Positions 26,676 through 35,892 of a DNA stretch of 64,000 bases are shown here, in pieces. The DNA is from Coraliomargarita algicola (GTDB lineage: Bacteria > Verrucomicrobiota > Verrucomicrobiia > Opitutales > Coraliomargaritaceae), in assembly GCF_033878955.1 (NCBI RefSeq), contig NZ_CP138858.1, forward strand, positions 4,987,001-5,051,000, given 5' to 3'. A program made the position numbers and the translations under genes. Position 1 is the first letter of the stretch. Each line of letters begins with the position of its first letter. The notes beneath the pieces are model-generated. The model saw only the letters and a program-made list of their open reading frames with translations. It made no database searches and was not told the DNA's origin.

Positions 26676-27101
26676 ATGAAATTAATTAACGTGACCGCTT
26701 CGCTCATTCTTTCATTTTGCATGCTCATTGGCATGACAGCTTGCTCTACCAGTAGTGCCATACGCACCAGCGTTTATAATTATGAGGCCACTCTCGCGAG
26801 TGAGGTTCAAATTTTGACGAGTTATCCGCAAGCTTATGAGACTTTGGGGCTGGTTGAGGCTTCTGCACCTAAAGGCTACCTATGTAAGGCCGAGCGCGCG
26901 ACGGATGCGGCTTTACGCGCATTAAAGCAGCGAGCGGCCGAACTTGGGGCGGAAGCTATTGTTCTAAAAGACTACGCTGCATCTTCAGTGCCGGACTTTA
27001 GTCTCGGCGGCAGTGATTTGGGTGTTCTGCTTTCCTCTGAAAGAAAGCATATTACCGGTGAGGCCATCCGTTTTAAGTTGATAACTGCTTCTACACGATG
27101 A
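26676..27101 (+). CDS. lipoprotein of unknown function
   Basis: 141 residues. Lipobox LIGMTAC at about residue 20 follows a hydrophobic segment (VTASLILSFCML), so it is a lipid-anchored envelope protein. The body has ATDAALRALKQRAAELGAEAIVLKD, a pattern seen in small envelope lipoproteins of the YbjQ/DUF4156/RcsF kind, where a helix with LGA is conserved. Family membership is not certain. The ATG at 26676 gives the normal signal peptide length; the frame opens 15 codons earlier at 26631. Confidence 0.78.
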   Translation: MKLINVTASLILSFCMLIGMTACSTSSAIRTSVYNYEATLASEVQILTSYPQAYETLGLVEASAPKGYLCKAERATDAALRALKQRAAELGAEAIVLKDYAASSVPDFSLGGSDLGVLLSSERKHITGEAIRFKLITASTR

Positions 27102-27174
27102 GTTTGTTGGTGGTTGACGTGCCTGGGGCTCGTCGCTAGCAGTCCACCTTTTTTCATAATATTTATCAGTTTCG

Positions 27175-28140
27175 TTGCCTATCAAAGTTAGATTCTTTAT
27201 TTTCCCCGGCATACAGATGCTCGATCTCGCTGGGCCCTTGGCCGCATTTGAGATTGCGCAAAGGCATCATGGTGCGTGCAGCTACGAACTTGAGACAGTT
27301 TCTCTGATGGGGGGCCCCATCCTTTGTTCCAATGGCTTGCAGTTGGATTCCCAGCGATTATCGAACGATTATTGTGACAGCTTGATCGTGATTGGTAGCG
27401 ATGAAATGGCTAGCGTATGTGAGTGTACGCGTACCTTGGATGCCCTGCGTTATGCTGCTGAGCGAACGAATCGCATAGTGAGTGTGTGCACCGGAGCTTT
27501 TTTACTGGCATCTACAGGTTTGCTCTCTGGGGTAAAGGTGACGACTCACTGGCGTTTTGCGGAGTTATTTCGCCAGCAATACCCGGAAGTCCAGCTGGAG
27601 CCAGACCGAATCTTTCTTAAAGATGGCAATGTATGGAGCTCTGCGGGGATTACCAGCGGCATCGATTTGGCACTGGCACTGATCGAAGAAGATTTCGGTG
27701 AGAGCGTGGCGCGGTCGGTCGCTCAGGATTTAGTGGTTTATTTGCGGAGGCCAGGCGGCCAATCTCAATATTCGGAGTTGCTTCAGGTTCAGGCACGTTC
27801 GGAACGTATGAGTCTAGTGCTTAGCTATGCGCGGGCTCACTTAGGCGAAGACCTAAGCGTGGATGTCCTGGCGGAGGTCGCATGTTTGAGCCCTCGCCAG
27901 TTTGCTCGTGTTTTTCGTGAGGAAACGGGGCAAACGCCCGCTAAGGCTGTAGAATTATTACGCGTGAGGGACGCTCAAGTCAGGATCGAAGCGCACACTT
28001 CACAGTCGTTGGAAGAAATTGCTCTAAAAACAGGCTTTCTGGATATGGAGAGAATGCGTCGTTCTTTTTTACGCTTGCTGGGACGTCCTCCGCAGACCGT
28101 GCGACGTGAGGCTAAGGAGCGTATGCGGCGCAGTCGGTAA
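27175..28140 (+). CDS. GlxA-type AraC family transcriptional regulator
   Basis: 321 residues from a TTG start at 27175. Residues 1-190 form a DJ-1/PfpI domain (IKVRFFIFPGIQMLDLAGPL, VSVCTGAFLLASTGLLSG, THWRFAELF, WSSAGITSGIDLALALI), with the Cys of the VCTGAF nucleophile elbow. Residues 215-315 carry the AraC HTH pair (SVDVLAEVACLSPRQFARVF, SLEEIALKTGF). Family members often regulate amine or amino-acid catabolism; the ligand is not evident. It stands alone, 74 bp after the lipoprotein gene. Confidence 0.9.
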   Translation: MPIKVRFFIFPGIQMLDLAGPLAAFEIAQRHHGACSYELETVSLMGGPILCSNGLQLDSQRLSNDYCDSLIVIGSDEMASVCECTRTLDALRYAAERTNRIVSVCTGAFLLASTGLLSGVKVTTHWRFAELFRQQYPEVQLEPDRIFLKDGNVWSSAGITSGIDLALALIEEDFGESVARSVAQDLVVYLRRPGGQSQYSELLQVQARSERMSLVLSYARAHLGEDLSVDVLAEVACLSPRQFARVFREETGQTPAKAVELLRVRDAQVRIEAHTSQSLEEIALKTGFLDMERMRRSFLRLLGRPPQTVRREAKERMRRSR

Positions 28141-28237
28141 TTAGTTCAGTGGGGCTGCATAGATGGGGAGCAGGTCGCTCAATGTGAAATACATAAAATG
28201 CTGATTGCTCGGAATAAAGACGGTGTTGGGCTATCCT

Positions 28238-29047
28238 ATGGCCATGATCTCGAAAACCATACCATCTCTCTCATCTGCATTATTTCTCACAATAATCGCT
28301 ATTTTCAGCACGGCACAGGCGGAGCCTGCAAATGTGTCGAAATTGTCATCGGTCGTGTCAGCGACGCAAGAGGCGCACGGATTACGTGCATGGTGGGGGA
28401 AAGAAGTGGTCGTTGCCGATGTGGAAATTATCTTTGGCGGAAATCCGATTGTGCAGGGCACATTTAGCTTCGAAGCACATGGGCCACGTGCTCGCTATGA
28501 CCGTCAAGATGGTGTATCTGTTATTTTTGATGGCAACACTGCATGGGTGACGCCGGCGGATGCGGCGGCACCCAAAGGACGTTTCCATGTGCTCACATGG
28601 CCATGGTTTATTATGGCACCCTTTAAAATGCAGGGCGACGGGATTCATTTGAGTGATCTCAACAGCGCTGAAGTCGAGGGCAAAGTATATGACACGGTCT
28701 TGCAAACCTTTGGCCAAGATATGGGCGATACACCTGATGATTGGTACCGCTTCTATCTCGATCCCAAAACACAACTGGTGGATGCCATGGCTTACATTGT
28801 AACTTTTGGCAAAGACGTGGAGACCGCCAATCAGTCGCCATCAATTCTTAAGTATTTTGATTATGTCGATGCCGATGGACCGATGATTGCCACACGCTAT
28901 GAGTTTTGGTATTGGAATCCAGAGCAGCATACAGTCGTTGGTGATGCACCGAAAGGTGTTGGCACTGTTTCTAATATTCGTTACACGACGAAACAAGCGG
29001 CCGACTTCTCGGTGCCGACTGGTGCGCGTGAATTGCCGCTTAAATAG
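28238..29047 (+). CDS. secreted protein, DUF6503-like
   Basis: About 269 residues from the ATG at 28238, with a signal peptide (SLSSALFLTIIAIFSTAQA) cut before EPAN. The mature part has repeated hairpin-like segments: GLRAWWGKEVVVADVEIIFG, GVSVIFDGNTAWVTPADA, DDWYRFYLDPKTQLVDAMAY. This resembles the LolA/outer-membrane lipoprotein-sorting beta fold and DUF6503, where YRFYLDPKT-type strands recur. An in-frame ATG at 28205 adds 11 residues. It is the first gene of the operon that runs on to DUF547 (19 bp gap) and the redox fusion protein. Confidence 0.75.
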   Translation: MAMISKTIPSLSSALFLTIIAIFSTAQAEPANVSKLSSVVSATQEAHGLRAWWGKEVVVADVEIIFGGNPIVQGTFSFEAHGPRARYDRQDGVSVIFDGNTAWVTPADAAAPKGRFHVLTWPWFIMAPFKMQGDGIHLSDLNSAEVEGKVYDTVLQTFGQDMGDTPDDWYRFYLDPKTQLVDAMAYIVTFGKDVETANQSPSILKYFDYVDADGPMIATRYEFWYWNPEQHTVVGDAPKGVGTVSNIRYTTKQAADFSVPTGARELPLK

Positions 29048-29066
29048 TGCTTTAAGCCTACGAAAT

Positions 29067-29792
29067 ATGAAATATTTTTCGCTACTGTGGGGCTTTTGCC
29101 TCGTTCTTAATATTGCTGAGTCCAAGGTCGGTGATTCCGTTTATGCGGTTCTATTACAGAAGTATGTGCAGGCTGACGGTGTGAGCTATCAAGCCTGGGC
29201 GGATAATGCTAAGGATGTCAAAGCGCTGGATCTTGTTCTGTCGAATTGGTCGCAGGTGAATGTGGCGCAACTTGCGCCTGAGGAGCAAAAAGCATTTTAC
29301 ATTAACCTGTATAATGCGGCGATGCTTCAAGCAGTGCTGCAGCGCTATCCGATTGACTCTGTGAAAGATATCGGGCTGATTCCATTTAGTATCTTTAGGA
29401 AAAATTACATTAAGCAAGGAGACCGAAACTTGAGTCTGGATGATATCGAGAAGGGGATCTTGTTGCAGCAGTTCCCCGATCCACGGATTCATTTTGCTGT
29501 CAATTGCGCCAGTGTGAGTTGTCCGCCCTTGCGACAGGAGCCCTATCGGGCTGAACTGCTCAACGCACAGCTTGAAGAGCAGGCACGCTTGTTTGCCGCC
29601 AGCGACCGGGCCGCGCGTGTGGATTCTCGGAAGCAGCGCACGGCATATTCTGAATTGTTTAATTGGTATGCATCTGATTTTGGTGTGGATAATCCCGCTC
29701 TCTTTTTAAACCGTTATCGTTCGGACGCATTGCCGCCTCAATATGAGGTGACTTGGATCGATTATGACTGGTCGCTCAATTCTGCGGAATAA
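29067..29792 (+). CDS. DUF547 family secreted protein
   Basis: 241 residues with an N-terminal hydrophobic signal (YFSLLWGFCLVLNIAES). DUF547 hallmarks: YQAWADNAKDVKALD, AFYINLYNAAMLQAVLQRYP, and the key HFAVNCASVSCPPLRQEPY with two cysteines. The family is of unknown activity, often beside genes for sugar-lipid or arsenosugar synthesis. Its stop codon overlaps the next start by one base (TAATG), so it is translationally coupled to the redox fusion protein. Start at 29067, 19 bp after the previous gene. Confidence 0.9.
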   Translation: MKYFSLLWGFCLVLNIAESKVGDSVYAVLLQKYVQADGVSYQAWADNAKDVKALDLVLSNWSQVNVAQLAPEEQKAFYINLYNAAMLQAVLQRYPIDSVKDIGLIPFSIFRKNYIKQGDRNLSLDDIEKGILLQQFPDPRIHFAVNCASVSCPPLRQEPYRAELLNAQLEEQARLFAASDRAARVDSRKQRTAYSELFNWYASDFGVDNPALFLNRYRSDALPPQYEVTWIDYDWSLNSAE

Positions 29793-32107
29793 TGCTTATG
29801 CAAAACTTAATTACACGTTATACGCATTGGCTGCATACACGTTGGCCTGCTGGCGGAGTTGAAAAGGGACCGAGTGTCAATGCCGACGGCACGACTCGCT
29901 TGAAGGGAGTCCGTGTTGTGGGAGATCTCACTGGGGTGCCTTTACTTAAGTTTTCCGCAGATACGGGGGCTAAGGCTGTTTTAAGTATTTTGGAAGAGCC
30001 CGACTTTAAACCAGGCGCGGGTAATGATGCCCGCATCCATGATCTGGTGATTGTCGGGGCAGGGGTTTCAGGTTTAGCCGCCGCGATTGAAGCCAAAAAA
30101 GCGGGTCTTAGCTATATGCTATTTGAGGCCGACGAGAGCTTTTCCACCATTCAGAATTTTCCACGTAAAAAGCCGATTTACACCTATCCCAGCGAAATGA
30201 CGCCTGTCGGCGAATTACGGTTTGAATCCAAGGTAAAAGAAGACCTTTTACTGGAGCTGCAGGCACAACAAGAGGCGCATGGCATCGAAACTACCTCAGC
30301 TAAGGTTGAGCACATCGAACGTGATGGAGGCGTGCTACGCGTGAAATTAGCGCAAGGCGCGCCCGTGCGTGCGCAGCGCGTAATCGTCGCGATTGGCCGC
30401 ACGGGAAACTATCGCAAACTCAATGTGCCAGGCGAGAATTTGGACAAAGTATCGAACCGCTTGATCGATGCGGGGGAACATGCGGGACAACAGGTGTTGG
30501 TCGTCGGTGGGGGAGATTCTGCACTAGAAGCCGCAATTGCATTGGCAGAAGCGGATGCCAGCGTGACTTTAAGCTATCGCAAAACAGAGTTTTCACGCGC
30601 TAAGCCCGAGAATGTTGAGCGTGTTCAGGAACTGGCCTCCAATGGACAGTTGCAGATGCTGCTGGGAACTCAGCTACAGGAAATTAATGAGGACCATGTA
30701 GTCCTCTGTGGTGAGGATTCAGAAGATTGTAAAATTGCTAACGACTACGTATTCACATTGATTGGCCGCGAACCGCCGCTGGATTTCTTTCGCAAGTCCA
30801 GTATTCCAGTTACGGGCGATTGGACGCCGAAGATTTGGGGCGGGCTGATCGCATTTATGCTGCTGATGACCTTTTTATATCATCTGAAGGCATATAAGAC
30901 TTTTCTGGGAATTCCCAACACAAACCTTTGGCAGATTTTTGCTAGTAAGCAATGGTTCCCCTTTAATATTCCCGTAGTCGGCGGGGAGGGCAGCTTGCTG
31001 TATACCTTCCTGAATGCGGCGCGCAATGATCCGGGATTTACCTTTGCGCTGATTTACACGACCGTGATCCTGGTGTTTGGTGTCCGCCGCATGCGTCGCC
31101 GTCAGACGCCCTATGTGAAGTTGCAGACCAGCACTTTAATGGCTGTTCAGGTGATTCCGTTATTCATTCTGCCGTATTTGCTATTTCCCTACCTTTATCA
31201 CCATGGAGTATTTACCAATGGTGGCTTCGGAGAATGGTTTGGCAGAACCTTTTTGTCAGACGGTCAAGGTGGTGATCCCAATCAGTTTTGGCGCTCCTTT
31301 GGTTTTATTCTAGCTTGGCCACTTTTTATTTATAACATCTTCACTGCAGCTCCCATTTGGGGGTGGATCGTTTTTGGCTTTGTTCAAACCTTTGTAGTGA
31401 TCCCACTGATTGTATGGCGTTGGGGAAAGGGAGCCTATTGCGGGTGGATATGCTCTTGCGGGGCGATGGCGGAAACGCTGGGGGACCAACATCGGCATAA
31501 AATGCCACATGGAGCTAAATGGAATAAGCTCAATATGATTGGGCAGTGGGTTTTGGCCATCGCATTTGTTTTATTAGCGCTGCGTATTATCGGCTGGGTG
31601 ACGCCATGGGAGGGATTCGATCAAGCCATTGCGGGCTTTATTGATAAGAACGAATTATTCAGCTATAAAGTGTTGATTGACCTCTGGCTCGCGGGGGCGA
31701 TTGGTTACGGCTTATACTTTCATCTGTCCGGGCGTGTTTGGTGTCGTTTTGCATGCCCATTGGCGGCACTGATGCACATTTATGCCCGTTTTTCGCAATT
31801 CCGCATTTTCGCTGAAAAGAAAAAATGTATCTCCTGCAATGTGTGCACTTCGGTGTGTCATCAGGGGATCGACATTATGAACTTTGCCAATAAGGGCCTC
31901 CCCATGGAAGATCCGGAGTGTGTGCGTTGTTCCGCATGTGTCCAATCGTGCCCCACTGGTGTCTTAAGCTTCGGTCGCATGAGCCGTTCGGGGGGAGTGG
32001 TCTTAGATAAGCTGGCAGCTTCGCCTATTCAGATGCAGGAGTTACAAGACTTGACGCCAGTGGATCAATTCTTATCGAACGCACGTAAGCGGGGCGAGAC
32101 ATTCTAA
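29792..32107 (+). CDS. FAD/NAD(P) reductase fused to NosR/NapH-like membrane ferredoxin
   Basis: 771 residues, four parts. Residues 1-80 are unassigned. Residues 80-340 are a thioredoxin reductase/YpdA-like flavoprotein with two nucleotide folds: VIVGAGVSGLAAAIEA (about 86) and VLVVGGGDSALEAAI (about 236). From 345 to 650 there are about seven membrane helices, with CGWICSCGAMAE at about 549 and GRVWCRFACPL at about 648, the NapH/NosR/CcoG cysteine motifs. At the end are two ferredoxin sites, CISCNVCTSVCHQG (about 680) and CVRCSACVQSCPTG (about 710). It could pass electrons from NAD(P)H through FAD and Fe-S clusters across or along the membrane. It lies between DUF547 and two glycosyltransferases. 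The electron acceptor is unknown. Confidence 0.88.
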   Translation: MLMQNLITRYTHWLHTRWPAGGVEKGPSVNADGTTRLKGVRVVGDLTGVPLLKFSADTGAKAVLSILEEPDFKPGAGNDARIHDLVIVGAGVSGLAAAIEAKKAGLSYMLFEADESFSTIQNFPRKKPIYTYPSEMTPVGELRFESKVKEDLLLELQAQQEAHGIETTSAKVEHIERDGGVLRVKLAQGAPVRAQRVIVAIGRTGNYRKLNVPGENLDKVSNRLIDAGEHAGQQVLVVGGGDSALEAAIALAEADASVTLSYRKTEFSRAKPENVERVQELASNGQLQMLLGTQLQEINEDHVVLCGEDSEDCKIANDYVFTLIGREPPLDFFRKSSIPVTGDWTPKIWGGLIAFMLLMTFLYHLKAYKTFLGIPNTNLWQIFASKQWFPFNIPVVGGEGSLLYTFLNAARNDPGFTFALIYTTVILVFGVRRMRRRQTPYVKLQTSTLMAVQVIPLFILPYLLFPYLYHHGVFTNGGFGEWFGRTFLSDGQGGDPNQFWRSFGFILAWPLFIYNIFTAAPIWGWIVFGFVQTFVVIPLIVWRWGKGAYCGWICSCGAMAETLGDQHRHKMPHGAKWNKLNMIGQWVLAIAFVLLALRIIGWVTPWEGFDQAIAGFIDKNELFSYKVLIDLWLAGAIGYGLYFHLSGRVWCRFACPLAALMHIYARFSQFRIFAEKKKCISCNVCTSVCHQGIDIMNFANKGLPMEDPECVRCSACVQSCPTGVLSFGRMSRSGGVVLDKLAASPIQMQELQDLTPVDQFLSNARKRGETF

Positions 32108-32135
32108 GTTCGATTCGCGCCATGATGTTGGCACA

Positions 32136-33629
32136 ATGACCTTTTTATCTATGAATTTGCTCAGTCTATTCGTTTTCGCCCTCTATACATCCTGTAGTAT
32201 TCTATTGTTACTCTATGGGATGAATACCTACCTAGTGCTCTTTCTCTATTGGCGGAAGCGCAATGCCAACTTGCACAGCGATGCCACGACTGAATCGCAA
32301 TTTGAGCAGAATTTTGCTGGACGAGAAGATTTGCCTGTCGTGACGACTCAGATTCCACTTTATAATGAGATCAATGTGGCCGAGCGTGTGATACGAGCTG
32401 TGGCGGCGATCGATTATCCTCACGCATGTCATGAGATTCAAGTGCTGGATGATTCAGATGACGAAACCTGTGCTTTAGTTGACCAAGTGGCGGCAGATTT
32501 ACGCGCTCAAGGACATTGGATAGAAGTTTTTCGAAGAGCAGATCGGATCGGGTATAAGGCTGGCGCACTAGAGGAGGGGATGGCGGTCTGTCATGGTGAG
32601 TTTATCGCGATTTTTGACAGCGATTTCATCCCTCCTGCTGACTTTCTACGTCGTACACTCGCTCACTTGTGGGCAGATGAAAAATGTGCTCTGGTGCAGG
32701 CGCGCTGGGATCATGTAAATCAGGACCAATCTTGGCTTACGCGGGTGCAAGCCATGGGAATTGATGGGCACTTTGTCATCGAACAGACGGCTCGAAATCG
32801 CAACGGATTGTTTATGAATTTTTGCGGCACGGCCGGGGTCTGGCGCCGTGAAGCGATTGATGATTCAGGCGGCTGGCAACACGATACCGTGACTGAAGAT
32901 TTGGATTTGTCCTATCGTGCACAGATGCGCGGCTGGCGCTTTCACTATTTACCGTCATTACGCGTACCCGCGGAGCTGCCGCCGACATACAGCGCTTTCA
33001 AAAGTCAACAATACCGCTGGGCCAAGGGAACCTTGCAAACCGCGCGTAAACTCCTGCCCACCGTATGGCGTTCTCCGATGCCTTTGTTTAAAAAATTACA
33101 AGCGACGGTCCACTTGACCCGCTATGGCTTAAACTTGCAGATGGCATTGATTGCGCTTCTGGTGCTTCCACTCATTGTTTCGCTCGGCGAGAGTGGCGTT
33201 TGGTTTTATCGTTCCGTCTTATTCATTAGTTTATTAGTGCCTGCTGCGATCGGGCCTAGTTTGGGCTATGTTGTTTGCCAATACAGCGAACATCCAGATA
33301 CCTGGAAGCAACGTATCGCCGTCCTCCCATTTTTACTTATTGTTGGCTTTGGGATTTGTTTGTCCAATGGTAAAGCTGTGCTCGCTGGCTTGTTTGGTAA
33401 CGATAGCACCTTTGTGCGCACGCCCAAAGCGGGCGAGACCAGTCTTAAAGATTACTGGGTCCAGCGAGATTGGATGCCGCGCATTGAGATTATTTTTGCC
33501 GCTTATTGTGCGCTGACAATTGGCGTGTTGGGATACCTGGGGCAATATGCCTTAATGCCATTTATTGCCGTGTATACACTTGGTTTCGGCGTGGTCGGCT
33601 CTAAAGGCTTGGTAGAGGCTCGAGTCTAG
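32136..33629 (+). CDS. membrane GT2 glycosyltransferase (cellulose/mannan synthase-like)
   Basis: 497 residues. N-terminal helix at 10-35, then a GT2 domain with VTTQIPLYNE, QVLDDSDDE (about 104), AIFDSDFIPP (DxD, about 161), VTEDLDLSYRAQ (about 252) and QQYRWAKG (QxxRW, about 291). Those four motifs mark processive beta-glycan synthases and their relatives such as CslA and glucomannan or glycolipid synthases. C-terminal helices follow (LQMALIALLVLPLIVSL, LPFLLIVGFGICL). It starts 28 bp after the redox fusion gene and ends 8 bp before the next glycosyltransferase. Product inferred to be a surface glycan or glycolipid; sugar specificity unknown. Confidence 0.9.
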   Translation: MTFLSMNLLSLFVFALYTSCSILLLLYGMNTYLVLFLYWRKRNANLHSDATTESQFEQNFAGREDLPVVTTQIPLYNEINVAERVIRAVAAIDYPHACHEIQVLDDSDDETCALVDQVAADLRAQGHWIEVFRRADRIGYKAGALEEGMAVCHGEFIAIFDSDFIPPADFLRRTLAHLWADEKCALVQARWDHVNQDQSWLTRVQAMGIDGHFVIEQTARNRNGLFMNFCGTAGVWRREAIDDSGGWQHDTVTEDLDLSYRAQMRGWRFHYLPSLRVPAELPPTYSAFKSQQYRWAKGTLQTARKLLPTVWRSPMPLFKKLQATVHLTRYGLNLQMALIALLVLPLIVSLGESGVWFYRSVLFISLLVPAAIGPSLGYVVCQYSEHPDTWKQRIAVLPFLLIVGFGICLSNGKAVLAGLFGNDSTFVRTPKAGETSLKDYWVQRDWMPRIEIIFAAYCALTIGVLGYLGQYALMPFIAVYTLGFGVVGSKGLVEARV

Positions 33630-33637
33630 GACGGCAA

Positions 33638-35692
33638 ATGTATGCACGTAATCTAGCTTGGATGCTCTGCCTGTTGCTCGCAGGCGTGGGGGCGGGGGGC
33701 TATGCCTGGGTGACGCCTGATTTTGATGCCTCGGGATTGCCTCGTGTGCTGTGCTATCTTTTGCTGGGGGGGGCAGGTATGCTAAGCGTTTTTTTGTTTC
33801 CCCGCTTTCAGCGTCGGCGCTCTGTTGTATTCGCAATTTGGATACCAGCGATTTTGTTGCGGGTCGTGCTTTTGCCGACTGCGCCTTCAGATGATGTGAG
33901 TCGATATCTGTGGGAGGGGCATCTAGTGAGTGAAGGGATCAGTCCATATGCACAAACTGCTGATGCGGAATCCCTTCGTCAGTATCGTGATGCACAATGG
34001 GTGCAGATGAATCACAAAGACCAAGCGACTGCCTATCCGCCATTGTCGGAGTTAGCTTTTGCTGCGGTGGTGTCCGTTGCGTATCATCCGCTTGCATTTA
34101 AGCTATTTTTTGTGATCGCGGATCTATTAACTTTGGCGGCAGTGTTACGCCTGTTGCAAGTGCGCGGGCTGTCACTCCAGTATTCTGGATTTTATGCACT
34201 TTCACCGGTTGTATTAATCGCCTATGCGGGGGAAGGGCATTTTGATGCACTGATGGTGGCCGCTTTGATGTGGGGCTTTTGGGCGGCGGCTGTGGGCCGC
34301 GATAAGTGGGCGGTGTGTTTCGTCTCCTTGGCCACTGGAGTAAAGTGGATTACTCTGCCCTTGCTACCATTCTTTATTTGGGGACAGAGGAAGCATTCCG
34401 GCGAATCTACATTCTTAAATCGGGTGTACCGACGAAGCCCATATCTCTTACTTTCTTTAGTGATCTTGCTTTTGCCGACGATTTATTTTGTGCCATCCTT
34501 GCCCGCTTTGTTCGCAGGCCTGTTTAAGTTCGGGGGCACGCGTAGTTTTAATGGTCCTATTTACGATTTATTGCTGTTGGGCATCGGATTACCACGAAGC
34601 TTGTGCTCGGCGCTTGTGATGTTTCTTTTCGCATCTGTTTGCCTCTGGCGATGGCATGAGCGGGAGCAGTCCACCTTGGATGCGCATGGCCGCTGGATTC
34701 TGGGAGCTTTAATCGTTTTGTCGCCGACAGTACATTTCTGGTATCTTGCTTGGATTTTACCTCTAGTATGTCTGCGGCCAAGTTTGCCTTGGATTTTGCT
34801 GTCTTTGAGTAGCGCTGTCTATTTCATGGTCTGGTCAAATGATGTGTGGGGACTCAGCTTGCTACAGCGTTTTGTGTTCTGGTTGCCCTTTTTTACTGCT
34901 TTGTGTTACGAGTGGTGGAGCACGCGCGGGCGTGTTGTATTGCCCTGTCAGCGTCCCAGGGATGAAGTGGTCACAGTCTCGATTGTAATACCGACTTTGA
35001 ACGTTGCGGATCAATTGTTGGGAGCTTTGCAAAGTGTGAGCGCGCAAAGTCTCATGCCTTGCGAAGTCATCTGTGTCGATGCTGGCTCCAGAGATGCCAC
35101 GTTGAAACTGGCCCGGCAGAGTGAACTTGGTGTACGCGTCATTCAATCAGAGCAGGGGCGAGGGCAGCAGATCGCTACGGGCGTTGCCGCGGCCACCGGG
35201 ACATGGGTATGTATCTTGCATGCCGATGCGGCACTAGCGCCCACGGCCATTGAGCAGTTGAGCCGAAGTGTGCGCGCGGATCCATCGGTTTGCGGGGGTG
35301 CCATGGGGCAGCGTTTTGAGCAGGCACAAGCGGAACTGCTGCCGATTGAACTGTTGAACGATGCGCGTGCATTGTTTACGCGCACCGCATTCGGAGATCA
35401 GGTTCAGTTTTTTCATCGTGATACAGCCTTACGGTATCAATTGATGCCGCGACAACCACTGATGGAGGATGTGGAATCGAGCTGGCGTTTGCGAGAGACT
35501 GGCGGTTTTCTATTTTTGAATCTTCCCTGTGAGGTGTGTCATCGTAGCTGGAAAGCTTCGGAGTGGTTGACGCGATTCAGATTGGTTATGCGTCTGGTTG
35601 CTCGCTACCGGTTCGTACGTTTGTCTAGTCGAGCTCAAGCAGAAGCTTTAAGCTATAGGCTGTACGATGAATATTATAATCAGCGCAAATAA
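33638..35692 (+). CDS. fusion of a GT-C membrane mannosyltransferase-like part and a TIGR04283-type GT2
   Basis: 684 residues. Residues 1-430 are a polytopic membrane part with SDDVSRYLWEGHLVSEGISP (about 85), the acidic/RYxWxG-x-PY mark of DUF2029/GT87-like lipid-linked mannosyltransferases. Residues 446-684 are a soluble GT2 domain (VSIVIPTLNVADQLLGALQS, ILHADAALAP, FGDQVQFFHRD, PLMEDVESSWRLRETG), which matches the TIGR04283 pattern known from arsenosugar clusters (HADtxLpP, GDQ, PLMEDVE). The fusion of the two is unusual. It is the last gene of the 28.2-35.7 kb operon. No ArsS or ArsM is seen, so an arsenosugar role is not shown. Confidence 0.82.
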   Translation: MYARNLAWMLCLLLAGVGAGGYAWVTPDFDASGLPRVLCYLLLGGAGMLSVFLFPRFQRRRSVVFAIWIPAILLRVVLLPTAPSDDVSRYLWEGHLVSEGISPYAQTADAESLRQYRDAQWVQMNHKDQATAYPPLSELAFAAVVSVAYHPLAFKLFFVIADLLTLAAVLRLLQVRGLSLQYSGFYALSPVVLIAYAGEGHFDALMVAALMWGFWAAAVGRDKWAVCFVSLATGVKWITLPLLPFFIWGQRKHSGESTFLNRVYRRSPYLLLSLVILLLPTIYFVPSLPALFAGLFKFGGTRSFNGPIYDLLLLGIGLPRSLCSALVMFLFASVCLWRWHEREQSTLDAHGRWILGALIVLSPTVHFWYLAWILPLVCLRPSLPWILLSLSSAVYFMVWSNDVWGLSLLQRFVFWLPFFTALCYEWWSTRGRVVLPCQRPRDEVVTVSIVIPTLNVADQLLGALQSVSAQSLMPCEVICVDAGSRDATLKLARQSELGVRVIQSEQGRGQQIATGVAAATGTWVCILHADAALAPTAIEQLSRSVRADPSVCGGAMGQRFEQAQAELLPIELLNDARALFTRTAFGDQVQFFHRDTALRYQLMPRQPLMEDVESSWRLRETGGFLFLNLPCEVCHRSWKASEWLTRFRLVMRLVARYRFVRLSSRAQAEALSYRLYDEYYNQRK

Positions 35693-35892
35693 AGTCGAGG
35701 GGTTTCATTGCTGCTTCTCAGGGATGACTCTGGAGGTGAAATATGCTAGCGGAGAGTCTCAGTTACTATTTTCCATGTCATGGTACGATCTTTGATCGAA
35801 AAAGGTTTAATATCGTTTGATGCATGTAAAAAAATAGTATAGCATGCCTTGGTTTCGTTCCTATCAATACTTTTCCCCTAACCTGTTAATGC

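Noticed and set aside
29067..35692. Arsenosugar biosynthesis operon
   Set aside because: Two of the usual neighbours are present (DUF547 and a TIGR04283-like GT2), but no ArsS, ArsM or arsenic resistance gene is seen, so the name is not supported.
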